Source of the DNA: Sinomonas atrocyanea | GTDB taxonomy: Bacteria > Actinomycetota > Actinomycetes > Actinomycetales > Micrococcaceae | Assembly (NCBI RefSeq): GCF_001577305.1 | Contig: NZ_CP014518.1 | Coordinates: forward strand, 1,612,001-1,676,000 | Length of the DNA: 64,000 nt | Direction: 5' to 3' | Part shown: positions 43,894 through 54,330 of the stretch, one piece after another | Numbering within the stretch: position 1 is the first letter of the stretch | How the letters are laid out: each line of letters opens with the position of its first letter | Notes under the pieces: generated by a model | Databases searched by the model: none | What the model saw: the letters and a program-made list of their open reading frames with translations, nothing else | What the model was told of the DNA's origin: nothing | Made by a program: the position numbers and the translations under genes

Positions 43894-45173
43894 TGGACGA
43901 GCCGAACGGCGAGGCGCTGTGGGAGGGCCCCGAGGAGCGGCCCGCCGAGCGCCTCGACGCTGCTGCTCCCGAGGCGGTGCGCACGGACGCCGGCGATGCG
44001 GACTCCGCCGGTGAAGACGCGGCCGGTGAAGACGCGGCCCGTGAGGTGCGGGCCGGTGAGGATGCAGCCGAGGACGCGTCTGCGGACCCGGCCCGGGCCC
44101 AGTCGCACCGTGCGGGCCAGCGGGCCCCGCGGCCGGCCCGGCGGATCACGTCCAAGGACATCGAGGTCCTGCTGCTCGGGGGCGAGCGCACCCTCAAGCG
44201 CCGCGAGGTGGCGGCGGCGGCCGGGGTCTCGCTGTACTCGGCCCGCAAGCTCTGGCGCGCCCTGGGCATGCCGAACTTCACCGACGACGACCTCGCCTTC
44301 ACCCAGGCCGAGCTCGAGCCGCTCAAGGTCATGCCCCGCCTGGTCCGGGAGGGCAAGCTCACGGAGGAGGCGGCGATCTCGGTGGCCCGGGCGATCGGCC
44401 AGATGACCGACCGCATGGTCGTCTGGCAGGTCGAGGCCCTCGTCGAGGACATGATCTCGAGCCAGGGGATGACTGACTCCGAGGCACGCGTCGCGCTGCT
44501 CGAGCGGCTCCCGGACCTGGTCGGCCCGCTCGAGGAGATGCTCGTCTACTCCTGGCACCGCCAGCTCGCCGCGGGCGTCCAGCGCCTCGTGGTCAGGGCC
44601 CAGGCCGGGCTCGACTCGAGCGAGGAAGGACGCGACGGCACGGAGGACGACGCCCCGCTGCCGTTGGCACGCGCCGTCGGCTTCGCCGACCTCGTCTCCT
44701 ACACGTCCCTCTCGCGCCGGATGAATGAGAGGACCCTCGCCCAGCTCGTCCAGCGGTTCGAGAACCGCTGCTCCGAGATCATCGCCGTGGGCGGCGGACG
44801 CCTCGTCAAGACCATCGGTGACGAGGTGCTCTACATCGCCGAGACCCCGGCGGCGGGCGCCCAGATCGCGCTGGCGCTGTCCAAGGAGTTCGCGGAGGAC
44901 GAGATCCTCCCGCAGTGCCGGGTCGCCATGGTCTGGGGCCGCGTGCTGAGCCGGCTCGGAGACATCTACGGGCCGACGGTGAACCTCGCCGCCCGCCTGA
45001 CCGCGATCGCCGAGCCCGGGCAGGTCCTCGTGGACGACGTCACCGCGAAGGCCCTCGCAGGGGACGAGCGGTTCGTCCTCGAACACCGCGAGCCCGAGAT
45101 GGTCCGCGGCTTCGGCGAGATCCATCCGGTGGCGCTGCGCCACGGCACCGGGCCGGGCATCGTCCTCGACTGA
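43893..45173 (+). CDS. Class III adenylate cyclase with N-terminal regulatory domain
   Basis: The 426-residue protein has an acidic N-terminus (about 1-80), a helical regulatory domain (about 85-240, with EVLLLGGERTLKRREVAAAAG and VSLYSARKLWRALG, like that of the pH-sensing mycobacterial cyclase Rv1264), and a catalytic domain from about 262. Metal aspartates are Asp266 (FADLVSYTS) and Asp310 (KTIGDEV). Lys306 and Asp357 are the adenine-specifying pair, and Asn364/Arg368 the transition-state residues, so ATP is the likely substrate. GAGGGAGG just upstream supports the ATG, which overlaps the PH-domain gene's stop. A hairpin overlaps its own stop. Confidence 0.9.
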   Translation: MDEPNGEALWEGPEERPAERLDAAAPEAVRTDAGDADSAGEDAAGEDAAREVRAGEDAAEDASADPARAQSHRAGQRAPRPARRITSKDIEVLLLGGERTLKRREVAAAAGVSLYSARKLWRALGMPNFTDDDLAFTQAELEPLKVMPRLVREGKLTEEAAISVARAIGQMTDRMVVWQVEALVEDMISSQGMTDSEARVALLERLPDLVGPLEEMLVYSWHRQLAAGVQRLVVRAQAGLDSSEEGRDGTEDDAPLPLARAVGFADLVSYTSLSRRMNERTLAQLVQRFENRCSEIIAVGGGRLVKTIGDEVLYIAETPAAGAQIALALSKEFAEDEILPQCRVAMVWGRVLSRLGDIYGPTVNLAARLTAIAEPGQVLVDDVTAKALAGDERFVLEHREPEMVRGFGEIHPVALRHGTGPGIVLD

Positions 45174-45221
45174 CCCGCGTCCCCGACTGACGCGGCGCAC
45201 CCGCCGGCGCGCCGGGTCAGT
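45169..45221 (+). terminator. Hairpin at the end of the cyclase gene
   Basis: ACTGACCCG (45169-45177) pairs with CGGGTCAGT (45213-45221); the stop codon lies inside the 5' arm. Inner GC pairings are possible. It separates the birA-cyclase block from the moxR operon. Bases 45222-45348 hold no gene and presumably the operon promoter. Confidence 0.5.
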
Positions 45222-45348
45222 GTGCGGTGGTGGGGGGAGACCTCCCCATCGCGGGCCCGGACGGCGAGGCACTAGGCTGTGCCGGGGACATCGCCGGGGC
45301 TCGGGGCCCGGGCCGGTGGAGAGAGCACACACATTCCAGGGGGAGCGG

Positions 45349-46316
<968 letters not shown>

Positions 46317-46320
<4 letters not shown>

Positions 46321-47693
46321 GCCCGGCGATGCCCACCCGCAACCCGTTCGCGGCGGCGCGGGACGCCGTCGTCCGCCGTCTTCCCGGACGCAGCGGGAGC
46401 CGTCCGGCGCCCGAGACCGACGCGTCCTCCCGGCCGCGCCTGCACCCCGCCTCGCTCTGGCTGGAGGCGGCGGGCCTCGGCCGCTCCTACGCGGCGCCGA
46501 CGCTGGCCCGCGCCGGCGCGGCGTACCGGAGCCGCCTGCACCCGACGCTGTCGGTGGTGAGCCCGCTCGGCTGGGCGGTTGCGCTCGCTGCCGTGCTGCT
46601 GGCCCTTGCCGGGGCCGCCTGGGGCTGGCAGGAGGCGACCGCCGCGGCGCTGCTCGCGGCGAGCCTGTTCGTCCTCTCGATTGTGTTCGTGCTGGGCCGC
46701 GCCTCGTATGCCGTAGACCTGGACCTCGCCCGCACCCGCGTGGCCGTGGGGGAGAGCGCGGTGGGCGGCATCGAGGTGGTCACCACGTCCTCGCGTCCCG
46801 TGGCGCCGTCGCTCCTCGAGCTGCCCGTCGGCGCGGCCACGGCCGTGTTCCACCTTCCGCGCATGCGCCCCGGCGTCCCGCACGAGGACCTGTTCACGAT
46901 TCCCACCGAGCGGCGCGCCGTGATCGTGGTCGGGCCGGTCCGCTCCGTCCGGGCCGACCCGATCGGGCTCCTGCGCCGCCAGGTGGTCTGGACCGAGCCG
47001 CAGGACCTGTACGTGCACCCCCGCACCGCCGTGCTCGGGACCTCGGCGGCCGGCTTCATCCGGGACCTCGAGGGGATGCCGACCAGCGAGCTCGCCACCT
47101 CGGACGTGTCCTTCCACGCGCTGCGCGAGTACATCCCCGGTGACGACCGCCGCCACATCCACTGGAAGACGACGGCCCGCACGGGCACGCTCATGGTGCG
47201 CCAGTTCGAGGAGACGCGCCGGGCCCACCTCGCGGTGTGCCTGTCCGCGAACCTTGCGGAGTACGGCACCGAGGACGACTTCGAGCTCGCCGTCTCGGTG
47301 GCCGGCTCGATCGGCCGGCAGGCCCTCGCGGAGCAGCGCGAGCTGAGCGCCCTCACCCAGCGCGGCCCGCTGCGCACCGAGAGCCCGCGCCACTACCTCG
47401 ACGACCTGACCCGCCTGCAGGGCGCCGCGATGCGCCCGACGGCGGTCGACGCCGCCCGCTCCACCGCGGACAGCGTGCCCAACGCCTCGGTCGTGTTCCT
47501 CGTGGTGGGCACCGGCGTCACCCCCACCCAGCTGCGCGCCGCCGCAGCATCCATCCCGCCCGGCATCCGCACCTTCGCCGTGCGCTGCGAGGCCGGGGCC
47601 GCCCCCAGGCGTGCCGGCATCGCGGACCTCACCGTGCTCACGGTGGGTGCCCTCGAGGACCTGGGCCCGGTGCTGCGGAAGGCGGCGGCATGA
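46317..47693 (+). CDS. DUF58 membrane protein
   Basis: The 458-residue protein has two adjacent membrane segments (about residues 80-125: WAVALAAVLLALAGAAWGW and ALLAASLFVLSIVFVLG), then the DUF58 region with SFHALREYIPGDDRRHIHWK and TARTGTLMVRQFEETR. DUF58 proteins pair with MoxR and resemble von Willebrand A folds. The GTG at 46317 overlaps the moxR stop; ATG at 46329 is the alternative. It shares four bases with the next gene, supporting translational coupling. Confidence 0.88.
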
Positions 47694-50227
47694 GCGAGAC
47701 CACCCGCCTGCGGCCGCGCCGACCCACCCCCGGCGGCGCCGAGAGCGGCGGCGGAAGCGGCCGTCCGCGGAGCGGCGGCGCTGCTGCCCGCTCCCCGCGG
47801 CCGGGCTTCTGGGCCGGCCGGAACCCCTGGCTGCACGCGGTCGACGCCGCGGCCATCCTCGTGCTCGCGGCGCTCGGCATCGCCGGCTTCCACCTCGCCT
47901 ACGGCGGCGACCGGCACTACCTGGTCGCGGGCCTCACCGGGGCAGCCCTCGGCCTCGCGGTCGCATTCGGCTCGTCCGCGCTGCGCCCCGGCTGGCTCGT
48001 GAGCACGGCGGGGGCCTTCCTCGCCTACCTCCTGGTGGGCGGCCTCGTGGCGACCCCGGACGAGTCCGCGGGCGGCTTCATTCCCACCCTCGCCTCGCTG
48101 CGGACGCTCCTGCTCGGGATCGTCGTCTCCTGGAAGGACAACCTGACCGTCGCGGCCCCGCTCGGCACGGCCTCCGGGATGCTCGTGGTGCCGTATCTGA
48201 GCGCGTTCGTGTGCTGCCTCGCCGCGGGGCTGCTCGCGTGGCGGCTGCGCCGGCCCTACTGGCCCCTCGTCCCGGTCACGGTGCTGTTCGTCGTCGGCAT
48301 CGCCTTCGGCACGCACGAGGCCTTCCTCGCCCTGCCGCGAGGCGTCGCCTTCGCCGTGACCGGGGTCCTGTGGTCCTCGTTCCGCCGGTCGGCGGCCCGC
48401 GTCGGGACGGCACGCGTCGTCTCGGGCGAGACGACCGTGGCCGACCCCGGCTCGGCGCGCGCGGCCAGACTCCGCCGCGTGGGCCTCGGCGCCGCCGTGG
48501 TGGCGGTGGCCGCCGCGGCGACGCTGGCCCTCGCCCCCGCCGTCACCGCGGGCGCCCAGCGCGACGTGCTCCGGGACCGCGTGGTACCGCCCTTCGACCC
48601 GCACAACTACGTGAGCCCCCTCTCGGGGTTCCGCAGCTTCGTCAAGGACCAGCGGGACTCCGTGCTGTTCACCGTCTCAGGGCTGCCCCAGGGCGGCCGG
48701 GTGCGGCTCGCGGCCCTGGATGCCTACGACGGCACCGTGGCCAACGTCGACCAGTCCGGCTCGGGCTCCTTCGCCAAGGTCGGCGACGCGTCCTCGATTG
48801 CGGCCGCGGATCCGCCCTCCGGGGCGAGCACGCCGTACACGCTCGACGTCACCGTGCGCGACTACCGCGGCTACTTCCTGCCCGGCGGGCGGACGACGAC
48901 GGGCATCGCCTTCGACGACAAGAACAGCCCGGCGGCGGAAGGCCTCTACTTCAACCCGCTCACGGACACGGCCATCTCCACGGCCGGCGTGGCCGCAGGC
49001 GACGAGTATGCGGTCCGCGTCGTCGAGCCCAAGCGGCCCGACGACGCGCTGCTGGCCCAGGCCCAGTTCGCTCCGGTGAGCCTGCCCGCCGTCGACGGCG
49101 TCCCGCAGGTGCTCCAGGCCAAGGCCGGGGACATCCTGGGGGACAGCCAGGCGCCGCTCGAGCGGGTGCGGACCCTCGAGTCCTACTTCCAGAAGTTCGG
49201 CGCGTTCAGCAACGGGCTCATCGCCGAGGGCCAGGTGCCCAGCCTCTCCGGGCACGGCGCGGGGCGGCTGCGGGCCATGCTCACCGCCAAGCAGATGGTC
49301 GGCGACGACGAGCAGTACTCGGTGACGATGGCGCTCATGGCGCGCCAGCTCGGCATCCCTGCCCGCGTCGTCATGGGCTTCTACCCCGAGAAGCCCCAGC
49401 CGGCCGGGACGAAGATCGACATCAAGGGCAAGGACGTCCACGCGTGGGTCGAGGTGGCGTTCGAGGGCTACGGCTGGGTCGCCTTCGACCCGACGCCGCC
49501 GAAGAACAACGTCCCGATCCCGCCCGACCCGCAGGCCCAGTCGAAGCCGCGCCCGCAGGTGCTCCAGCCCCCGCCGCCGCCCCAGGCGCCGGTCGAGCTG
49601 CCACCGGACTCGCGGCCCGACGTGCTGGACCAGGAGCAGAAGAAGGACAACTTCTGGCTGATCTTGGGCCCCATCCTCGCCGCCGTGGGCATCGGGCTCA
49701 TCCCGATCGCGGTCCTCGCGCTGCCCCTCGTGCTCGTCGCGTGGCTGAAGCTGCGCCGCCGCCGGCGGCGGCTGGCCGCGGAGCATCCGGCGGAGCGGGT
49801 GAGCGGCGGCTGGCGCGAGTACACGAACTTCGCGACCGACCTCGGCGCGAGCCTCGACGCCCGTTCGACCCGGCGCGAGACCGCGGCGGTCCTCGGGGAG
49901 GCGTTCCCGGACTCGGCGGGCACGACGACGATGCTCGCCCGCCGCGCGGACGCCGCCGTCTTCGGCGCGGGCCGTCCGAGCGAGAACGAGGTCGACGCCT
50001 ACTGGGCCGACGTGGACAGCTCCATCGAGGCGATGCGCGGCTCGCTCGGGTTCTGGCGGCGCCAACGCGCCAGGTTCTCGCCGCGCTCGCTCCTGCTCGA
50101 GGCGCGGGCGGCGCTGGCCGCCCGCGGCTCCGGAGCGCGCGGCGCAGACCGCGCACCGGCTCTGCGGCGCCTGTGGGGCCGGCGCGGCACGGCAGCCAAG
50201 GGCAGGACCAGGGGAGGGACTGAATGA
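47690..50227 (+). CDS. Transglutaminase-like membrane protein lacking the catalytic cysteine
   Basis: The 845-residue protein has about six N-terminal hydrophobic segments (40-300), an outer domain with the transglutaminase-like core at about 500-605, a Pro-rich stretch, a further membrane segment (about 655-685) and a cytoplasmic tail. The catalytic region reads VGDDEQYSVTMALMARQLG: at the position of the nucleophilic Cys is Asp540. His584 (DVHAWVEV) and Asp600 (AFDPTPP) are kept. So it is probably a binding or scaffold module, not an enzyme. Part of the MoxR/DUF58/transglutaminase trio found together in many bacteria. Confidence 0.85.
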   Translation: MSETTRLRPRRPTPGGAESGGGSGRPRSGGAAARSPRPGFWAGRNPWLHAVDAAAILVLAALGIAGFHLAYGGDRHYLVAGLTGAALGLAVAFGSSALRPGWLVSTAGAFLAYLLVGGLVATPDESAGGFIPTLASLRTLLLGIVVSWKDNLTVAAPLGTASGMLVVPYLSAFVCCLAAGLLAWRLRRPYWPLVPVTVLFVVGIAFGTHEAFLALPRGVAFAVTGVLWSSFRRSAARVGTARVVSGETTVADPGSARAARLRRVGLGAAVVAVAAAATLALAPAVTAGAQRDVLRDRVVPPFDPHNYVSPLSGFRSFVKDQRDSVLFTVSGLPQGGRVRLAALDAYDGTVANVDQSGSGSFAKVGDASSIAAADPPSGASTPYTLDVTVRDYRGYFLPGGRTTTGIAFDDKNSPAAEGLYFNPLTDTAISTAGVAAGDEYAVRVVEPKRPDDALLAQAQFAPVSLPAVDGVPQVLQAKAGDILGDSQAPLERVRTLESYFQKFGAFSNGLIAEGQVPSLSGHGAGRLRAMLTAKQMVGDDEQYSVTMALMARQLGIPARVVMGFYPEKPQPAGTKIDIKGKDVHAWVEVAFEGYGWVAFDPTPPKNNVPIPPDPQAQSKPRPQVLQPPPPPQAPVELPPDSRPDVLDQEQKKDNFWLILGPILAAVGIGLIPIAVLALPLVLVAWLKLRRRRRRLAAEHPAERVSGGWREYTNFATDLGASLDARSTRRETAAVLGEAFPDSAGTTTMLARRADAAVFGAGRPSENEVDAYWADVDSSIEAMRGSLGFWRRQRARFSPRSLLLEARAALAARGSGARGADRAPALRRLWGRRGTAAKGRTRGGTE

Positions 50228-51549
50228 CGGCCTCGGTGCCGCCCCGCGCGCAGCCCGAAGCGGTGTGCCCGGCGTGTGGCAGTATGGTCCGGCAAGGAGC
50301 GCTGTTCTGCCCCGTCTGCGGGGCGCCAGCGGGCCACACTGGAGGCCACGGGCCGTCCGGCCGCACGCCTGCAGGCCGCACTGGGGGATACGAGGGGAAC
50401 ACGGGGACCATGGTGAATCTCGAGCTGGTCAATGCCTCCACGGGCAAGCGCGCCGGCGCCAAGCTCATCGACCTCGGCCTCGCCTGGATCCTCCAGCTCC
50501 TGCCCTACCTCCTCGCCCTCGCCTCCCTCTCGACGCTCTCGGGGAGCGCGTACCCCACGAGCTCGGACGAGCAGGCCCTGCTGGCCGCCGCCGTCTGGTG
50601 GGTGACCGGCACCGTGCTCGGGATCGCCCTGTGGATCTTCTGCTGGGCCTGGGAGGCCCGCACCGGCAAGACGCCGGGGCAGGCCATGCTGGGGCTGCGC
50701 ACGAGCGGCCCCGAGGGCCTCGCGCCCGGCTGGGGCGCGGTGTTCGTGCGGAACTTCGTCTTCGGGCTCATCTGCCTGATCCCCGTGGCCGGCGTGGTCC
50801 TTGCCCTCATCTCGAACATGTTCGATCCGAACAGCAAGCGGCAGGGCTGGCACGACAAGGCGGCCAGGACATTCGTCTTCGACGTCCGCGCCGGCCGGGA
50901 CCCGCTCACCACCGGCGGGATCAACGGCCCCGCCTCGTTCGCGCCCCGTGCGGACCTCCCCTCCGTCCAGGAGGTCGCCTCCCCGATGGCGTCGCCGGCC
51001 GCCAAGCCCCAGGTGCCGGCGCGCCCGGCCACCGCTCCGGCCGCCCCGCCCGCGGGTGCGGTGCCCCCGGCCGCGGCTCCCGCGCCCGCCGGCGCCGTCC
51101 CCGCCCCCGCCCCTGCGCCGCATGCCGCCGACCCGGACGCCGACCTCGGGGCCACCCGGTTCGCCCCGTCCCGGCAGACCGGTGCGCCGGCAGCGGGCGG
51201 CGCCCCCTCGGCGTCGGACGTGGTGCTGACCTTCAACGACGGCCGCCGGATCGCGCTGCGCGGGCCCGTCCTCATCGGCCGCAACCCCGCCGGCTACGAC
51301 GACGAGACCGTGCAGGAGTTCCTCGCGGTGGACGATCCGGGCAAGAGCGTCTCCAAGACGCACCTGGCGGTGTGGAGCGACCCGAGCGGCGTGTGGGTCC
51401 AGGACCGCAAGTCGACCAACGGCACCCGCGTGGTCCGCGCCGACGGTGCGACCGCCGAGGCTCCCGCCGGCCAGCCCGTCCTCGTCGATGCGGGCGACGT
51501 GGTCCGCTTCGGCGACTGCTTCTTCTCGATCGGAAGGGGACACGCGTGA
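50224..51549 (+). CDS. Zinc-ribbon/RDD/FHA membrane protein
   Basis: The 441-residue protein has an N-terminal zinc ribbon (Cys15, Cys18, Cys29, Cys32), an RDD membrane domain (about 60-215, three hydrophobic segments, starting KRAGAKLIDLGLAWI), an Ala/Pro-rich linker (about 255-310), and a C-terminal FHA domain (about 335-435: GPVLIGRNPAG, SVSKTHLAVW, DRKSTNGTRV). FHA domains bind phosphothreonine, so it can tie kinase signalling to the membrane. The ATG overlaps the upstream stop and the PP2C gene's GTG overlaps its own stop. Confidence 0.9.
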   Translation: MTASVPPRAQPEAVCPACGSMVRQGALFCPVCGAPAGHTGGHGPSGRTPAGRTGGYEGNTGTMVNLELVNASTGKRAGAKLIDLGLAWILQLLPYLLALASLSTLSGSAYPTSSDEQALLAAAVWWVTGTVLGIALWIFCWAWEARTGKTPGQAMLGLRTSGPEGLAPGWGAVFVRNFVFGLICLIPVAGVVLALISNMFDPNSKRQGWHDKAARTFVFDVRAGRDPLTTGGINGPASFAPRADLPSVQEVASPMASPAAKPQVPARPATAPAAPPAGAVPPAAAPAPAGAVPAPAPAPHAADPDADLGATRFAPSRQTGAPAAGGAPSASDVVLTFNDGRRIALRGPVLIGRNPAGYDDETVQEFLAVDDPGKSVSKTHLAVWSDPSGVWVQDRKSTNGTRVVRADGATAEAPAGQPVLVDAGDVVRFGDCFFSIGRGHA

Positions 51550-52469
51550 CCGACACGCACGCGCCCGATCTTGATCCGCGCCTGCGGCTCACGGTCGGCT
51601 TCGGCACGGACCGCGGGCTTCGCCGCGAACTCAACGAGGACTCGTTCCTCGCCCAGGATCCGGTGTTCATGGTCGCGGACGGCATGGGCGGCCACGAGGC
51701 GGGCGAGGTGGCCAGCCAGCTGTGCGTGCAGACGCTGCGCGAGGCCGCCATGCTGGCCCCGGGAACCCACGCCGCGACCGCCCAGGACATCCAGCACGTG
51801 ATCCAGGACGCCGACTGGCGCATCCGCGATGCCACGGGCGCCCGCGCGGGGACCACCCTCTCCGGAGCGGTGCTCATCGAGATCTCCTCGGTGCCGTACT
51901 GGCTCGTGGCCAACGTGGGCGATTCGCGCACGTACCGGCTCTCCCAGGACGGCCGGTTCGCCCAGATCAGCGTGGACCACTCCGAGGTCCGCGAGCTCGT
52001 GGACGCGGGCCAGATCACGGCCGAGGAGGCGCTCACGCATCCGCGCCGCCACGTGGTCACGCGGGCCCTCGGCACGGGCGAGGACGCCGAGGCGGACTTC
52101 TGGCTCCTGCCCGTCGAGGACGGGGACCGGCTGCTCGTCTGCTCCGACGGGCTGACCTCGGAGCTGCGCGACAGCGAGATCCTGCGCCTGCTCACGAGCC
52201 GCGTCCATCCCCAGGACGCGGTGGAGGCGCTCATCGACGCAGCCATCCACGCCGGCGGGCGCGACAACATCACGGTCATCGTCGTCGATGCCCAGGACGC
52301 CGCCGACGAACTCGGCCTGCGCGAGACCGCACCGCGGCTCGCGCCCGAGGAGGACACGCTGGACCGCGACCGTGCCGAGCGGCCTGCCGACGATGAACCG
52401 GCCGGCGACGATGCCGCCGGAGCCCCAAGCCCCGAGGCGGAGCCGGGCGGTGACCGTGACGAGGCGTGA
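51546..52469 (+). CDS. PP2C-family Ser/Thr phosphatase
   Basis: The 307-residue phosphatase shows all the metal-site motifs of the PPM family: RRELNEDSFL, MVADGMGGHEAGEVAS, GTTLSGAVL, VANVGDSRTYRL, LLVCSDGLTSEL and GGRDNITVIVV. It is cytoplasmic and has an acidic, probably disordered tail (about residues 255-307). It lies between FHA genes and a Ser/Thr kinase, so it most likely reverses that kinase's phosphorylations. The GTG overlaps the RDD-FHA stop by four bases; the following FHA gene starts 20 bases before its stop. Confidence 0.95.
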   Translation: MTDTHAPDLDPRLRLTVGFGTDRGLRRELNEDSFLAQDPVFMVADGMGGHEAGEVASQLCVQTLREAAMLAPGTHAATAQDIQHVIQDADWRIRDATGARAGTTLSGAVLIEISSVPYWLVANVGDSRTYRLSQDGRFAQISVDHSEVRELVDAGQITAEEALTHPRRHVVTRALGTGEDAEADFWLLPVEDGDRLLVCSDGLTSELRDSEILRLLTSRVHPQDAVEALIDAAIHAGGRDNITVIVVDAQDAADELGLRETAPRLAPEEDTLDRDRAERPADDEPAGDDAAGAPSPEAEPGGDRDEA

Positions 52470-54330
52470 GTACCGGCCCGGGAGCGGCTGGACCCTGCTG
52501 GCGCGCGGCGAGCTGACCGTCCTCGTCCCCGCCGCCCAGTCGGACGAGTTCCTCGGTCGCCTCTGGGACGCGCTCGGCGCCGACGGGGCGGACCTCTATG
52601 CGCTCCTCGACGTCTTCGCGTCGGCCTTCGGCCTGGCCCGGATGCCGGCGTTCGCCCTGGCGGAGCACGGCGACCGGCTGCGCCTCCTCGTGCGCGGGGC
52701 CGTGCGCGCCACCGTGACGACGGCCTCGGGGGACGAGGCGCTCAGCGGCAGCGAGGTCGGGACCTGGCTCGAGCGCGCGTTCGAGGCGTGGGACGCGGTC
52801 GAGGTCTCCGGTGCGCCCGCCGGCGCCGTCGCAGGCGAGGAACCCCGCGGCGCCCTGCCGCTCCTCGGCGGGGTCGTCGCTGCGGACACCCTGCTCGTGG
52901 CCGCGGACCGAGGGATGCCCGCCGCAGAGGCGGACGACGCCGCGTCGGCGGCTCGCGCCGTCAGCTCGCCGGCCGCCGTGGTCCCGCCGGACGCCGTCGC
53001 GCCGGTGACCGCGCCGGTGACTGCGGCTGTCCCGGCGGCCGCGAGCGAGGAGACCCTCCTGCCCGAATCGACCGTGGGGGGCTCCACGCTGGCAGGCCCC
53101 GCGACGGACGATCCGGCTCAGGCGCATGAGGCGCCGGCCGATGAAGCACAGCCCGACGAGGCGGCCGCGGGGCCGGCCCCCGTGGTGGCGGAGGAGGCCT
53201 CCGAGGCCACCACCTCCACGAGCGACTACGACCACCTCTGGGGCACCACGGTGCTCCGTTCCGTCGAGGACGCGGCCGTGAGGACCGACGGCGAGGAGGA
53301 CGAGGAGCCCAGCGCCCTCGAACCCAGCGCCCTCGAACCGAGTGCCCCCGAACCGAGTGCCCCCGAACCGAGTGCCCCCGAACCGGGCGCCCAGGAATCC
53401 AGCGCCGGCGAATCCAGCGCCACCGAACCCGACGCCAGTGCACCCGACGCCCGGGAACTGGGCGCCCGGGGCCCCGAGGCGGACGCCGCCGGCGGCCACG
53501 CGCTGTCGGACACCGGGAACGGCCGCGGACCGGCGGCATGGAGTCCGCCGAGCCTCCTCATCGACGCGGTGCCGTGGGCGAAGCCGCAGCAGGCGCCCCC
53601 CGCCCACGCCTCGGCGCACGAGCCGGGGGAGCAGCATCAGCCGCGGCCCAGGCCGCGCGCGCAGAGCGAGATGCACTACCCCGACGCGCCCCGGGACGGC
53701 GCCGGACCCGGCACCGGGCCGCAGGGCCGATCCATCACGTCCGAGCTGTACGGCGACCATGACGGGGAGACGGTCATGCGCAGCGAGCTCGACCCGGCCT
53801 CGCTGGGCGCGGAACCCGACCAGGGACCCGCCGCCTCCGGCGCGCCGGGCGCGGCCCGCGAGGCGGCCGCCGCCCTGCTGGTGCTCGGCCGCCGGTGCCC
53901 GCAGGGGCATGCGAGCCCGCCCTCGTACCCCCAGTGCGCTGTCTGCGGGGAGCACCTCGACGGCGAGACGGTGCAGGTTCCGCGTCCCGCCCTGGGCCGC
54001 GTCGTCTTCTCCACCGGGGAGGTCATCGACCTGGTCCAGCCGCTCGTGGTGGGCCGCCAGCCCTCGGTCTCGCGCGTGCCCAGCGGCGGAATGCCGCGGC
54101 TCGTCTCGGTCACGAGCCCCTCGGGGGACATCTCGCGCAACCACCTCGAGGTCCGCCTCGAGGGTTGGCACGTCATGGTCCGCGACCTCAAGGCGACCAA
54201 CGGCACGGTCCTCGCCCGGGCCGGCCAGGCGCCGCGCAGGCTCGCCCAGGGCGAGATGACGATCGTGCTCGACGGCGACGTCGCGGACCTCGGAGACGGC
54301 GTGAGCCTGCGCTTCGAGGCGGTGCCGTGA
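52450..54330 (+). CDS. FHA-domain protein with long disordered linker
   Basis: The 626-residue protein has an N-terminal globular region (about 5-140, REYRPGSGWTLLARGELTVL), a long acidic Ala/Pro/Glu-rich linker (about 150-475) with eight five-residue repeats (PSAPE type), a CxxxH/CxxC zinc-ribbon-like segment (CPQGHASPPSYPQCAVCGEH), and a C-terminal FHA domain (about 520-625: VVGRQPSVSRVPSGG, SGDISRNHLEVR, DLKATNGTVLA). Two T-V-[L/M]-R sites lie in the linker (Thr267, Thr441), matching sites in the kinase encoded next. GTG at 52450 (GGAG upstream) is chosen; GTG at 52456 is possible. Coupled to the kinase gene by a four-base overlap. Confidence 0.85.
   Translation: MTVTRREYRPGSGWTLLARGELTVLVPAAQSDEFLGRLWDALGADGADLYALLDVFASAFGLARMPAFALAEHGDRLRLLVRGAVRATVTTASGDEALSGSEVGTWLERAFEAWDAVEVSGAPAGAVAGEEPRGALPLLGGVVAADTLLVAADRGMPAAEADDAASAARAVSSPAAVVPPDAVAPVTAPVTAAVPAAASEETLLPESTVGGSTLAGPATDDPAQAHEAPADEAQPDEAAAGPAPVVAEEASEATTSTSDYDHLWGTTVLRSVEDAAVRTDGEEDEEPSALEPSALEPSAPEPSAPEPSAPEPGAQESSAGESSATEPDASAPDARELGARGPEADAAGGHALSDTGNGRGPAAWSPPSLLIDAVPWAKPQQAPPAHASAHEPGEQHQPRPRPRAQSEMHYPDAPRDGAGPGTGPQGRSITSELYGDHDGETVMRSELDPASLGAEPDQGPAASGAPGAAREAAAALLVLGRRCPQGHASPPSYPQCAVCGEHLDGETVQVPRPALGRVVFSTGEVIDLVQPLVVGRQPSVSRVPSGGMPRLVSVTSPSGDISRNHLEVRLEGWHVMVRDLKATNGTVLARAGQAPRRLAQGEMTIVLDGDVADLGDGVSLRFEAVP
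53308..53427 (+). repeat. 15-nt in-frame tandem repeat in the FHA gene
   Basis: Eight copies of a 15-base unit (first CCCAGCGCCCTCGAA at 53308, then steps of 15) encode PSALE, PSAPE and similar pentapeptides in the linker. The first copies are nearly identical and later ones diverge, so the length probably varies between strains. Confidence 0.85.
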
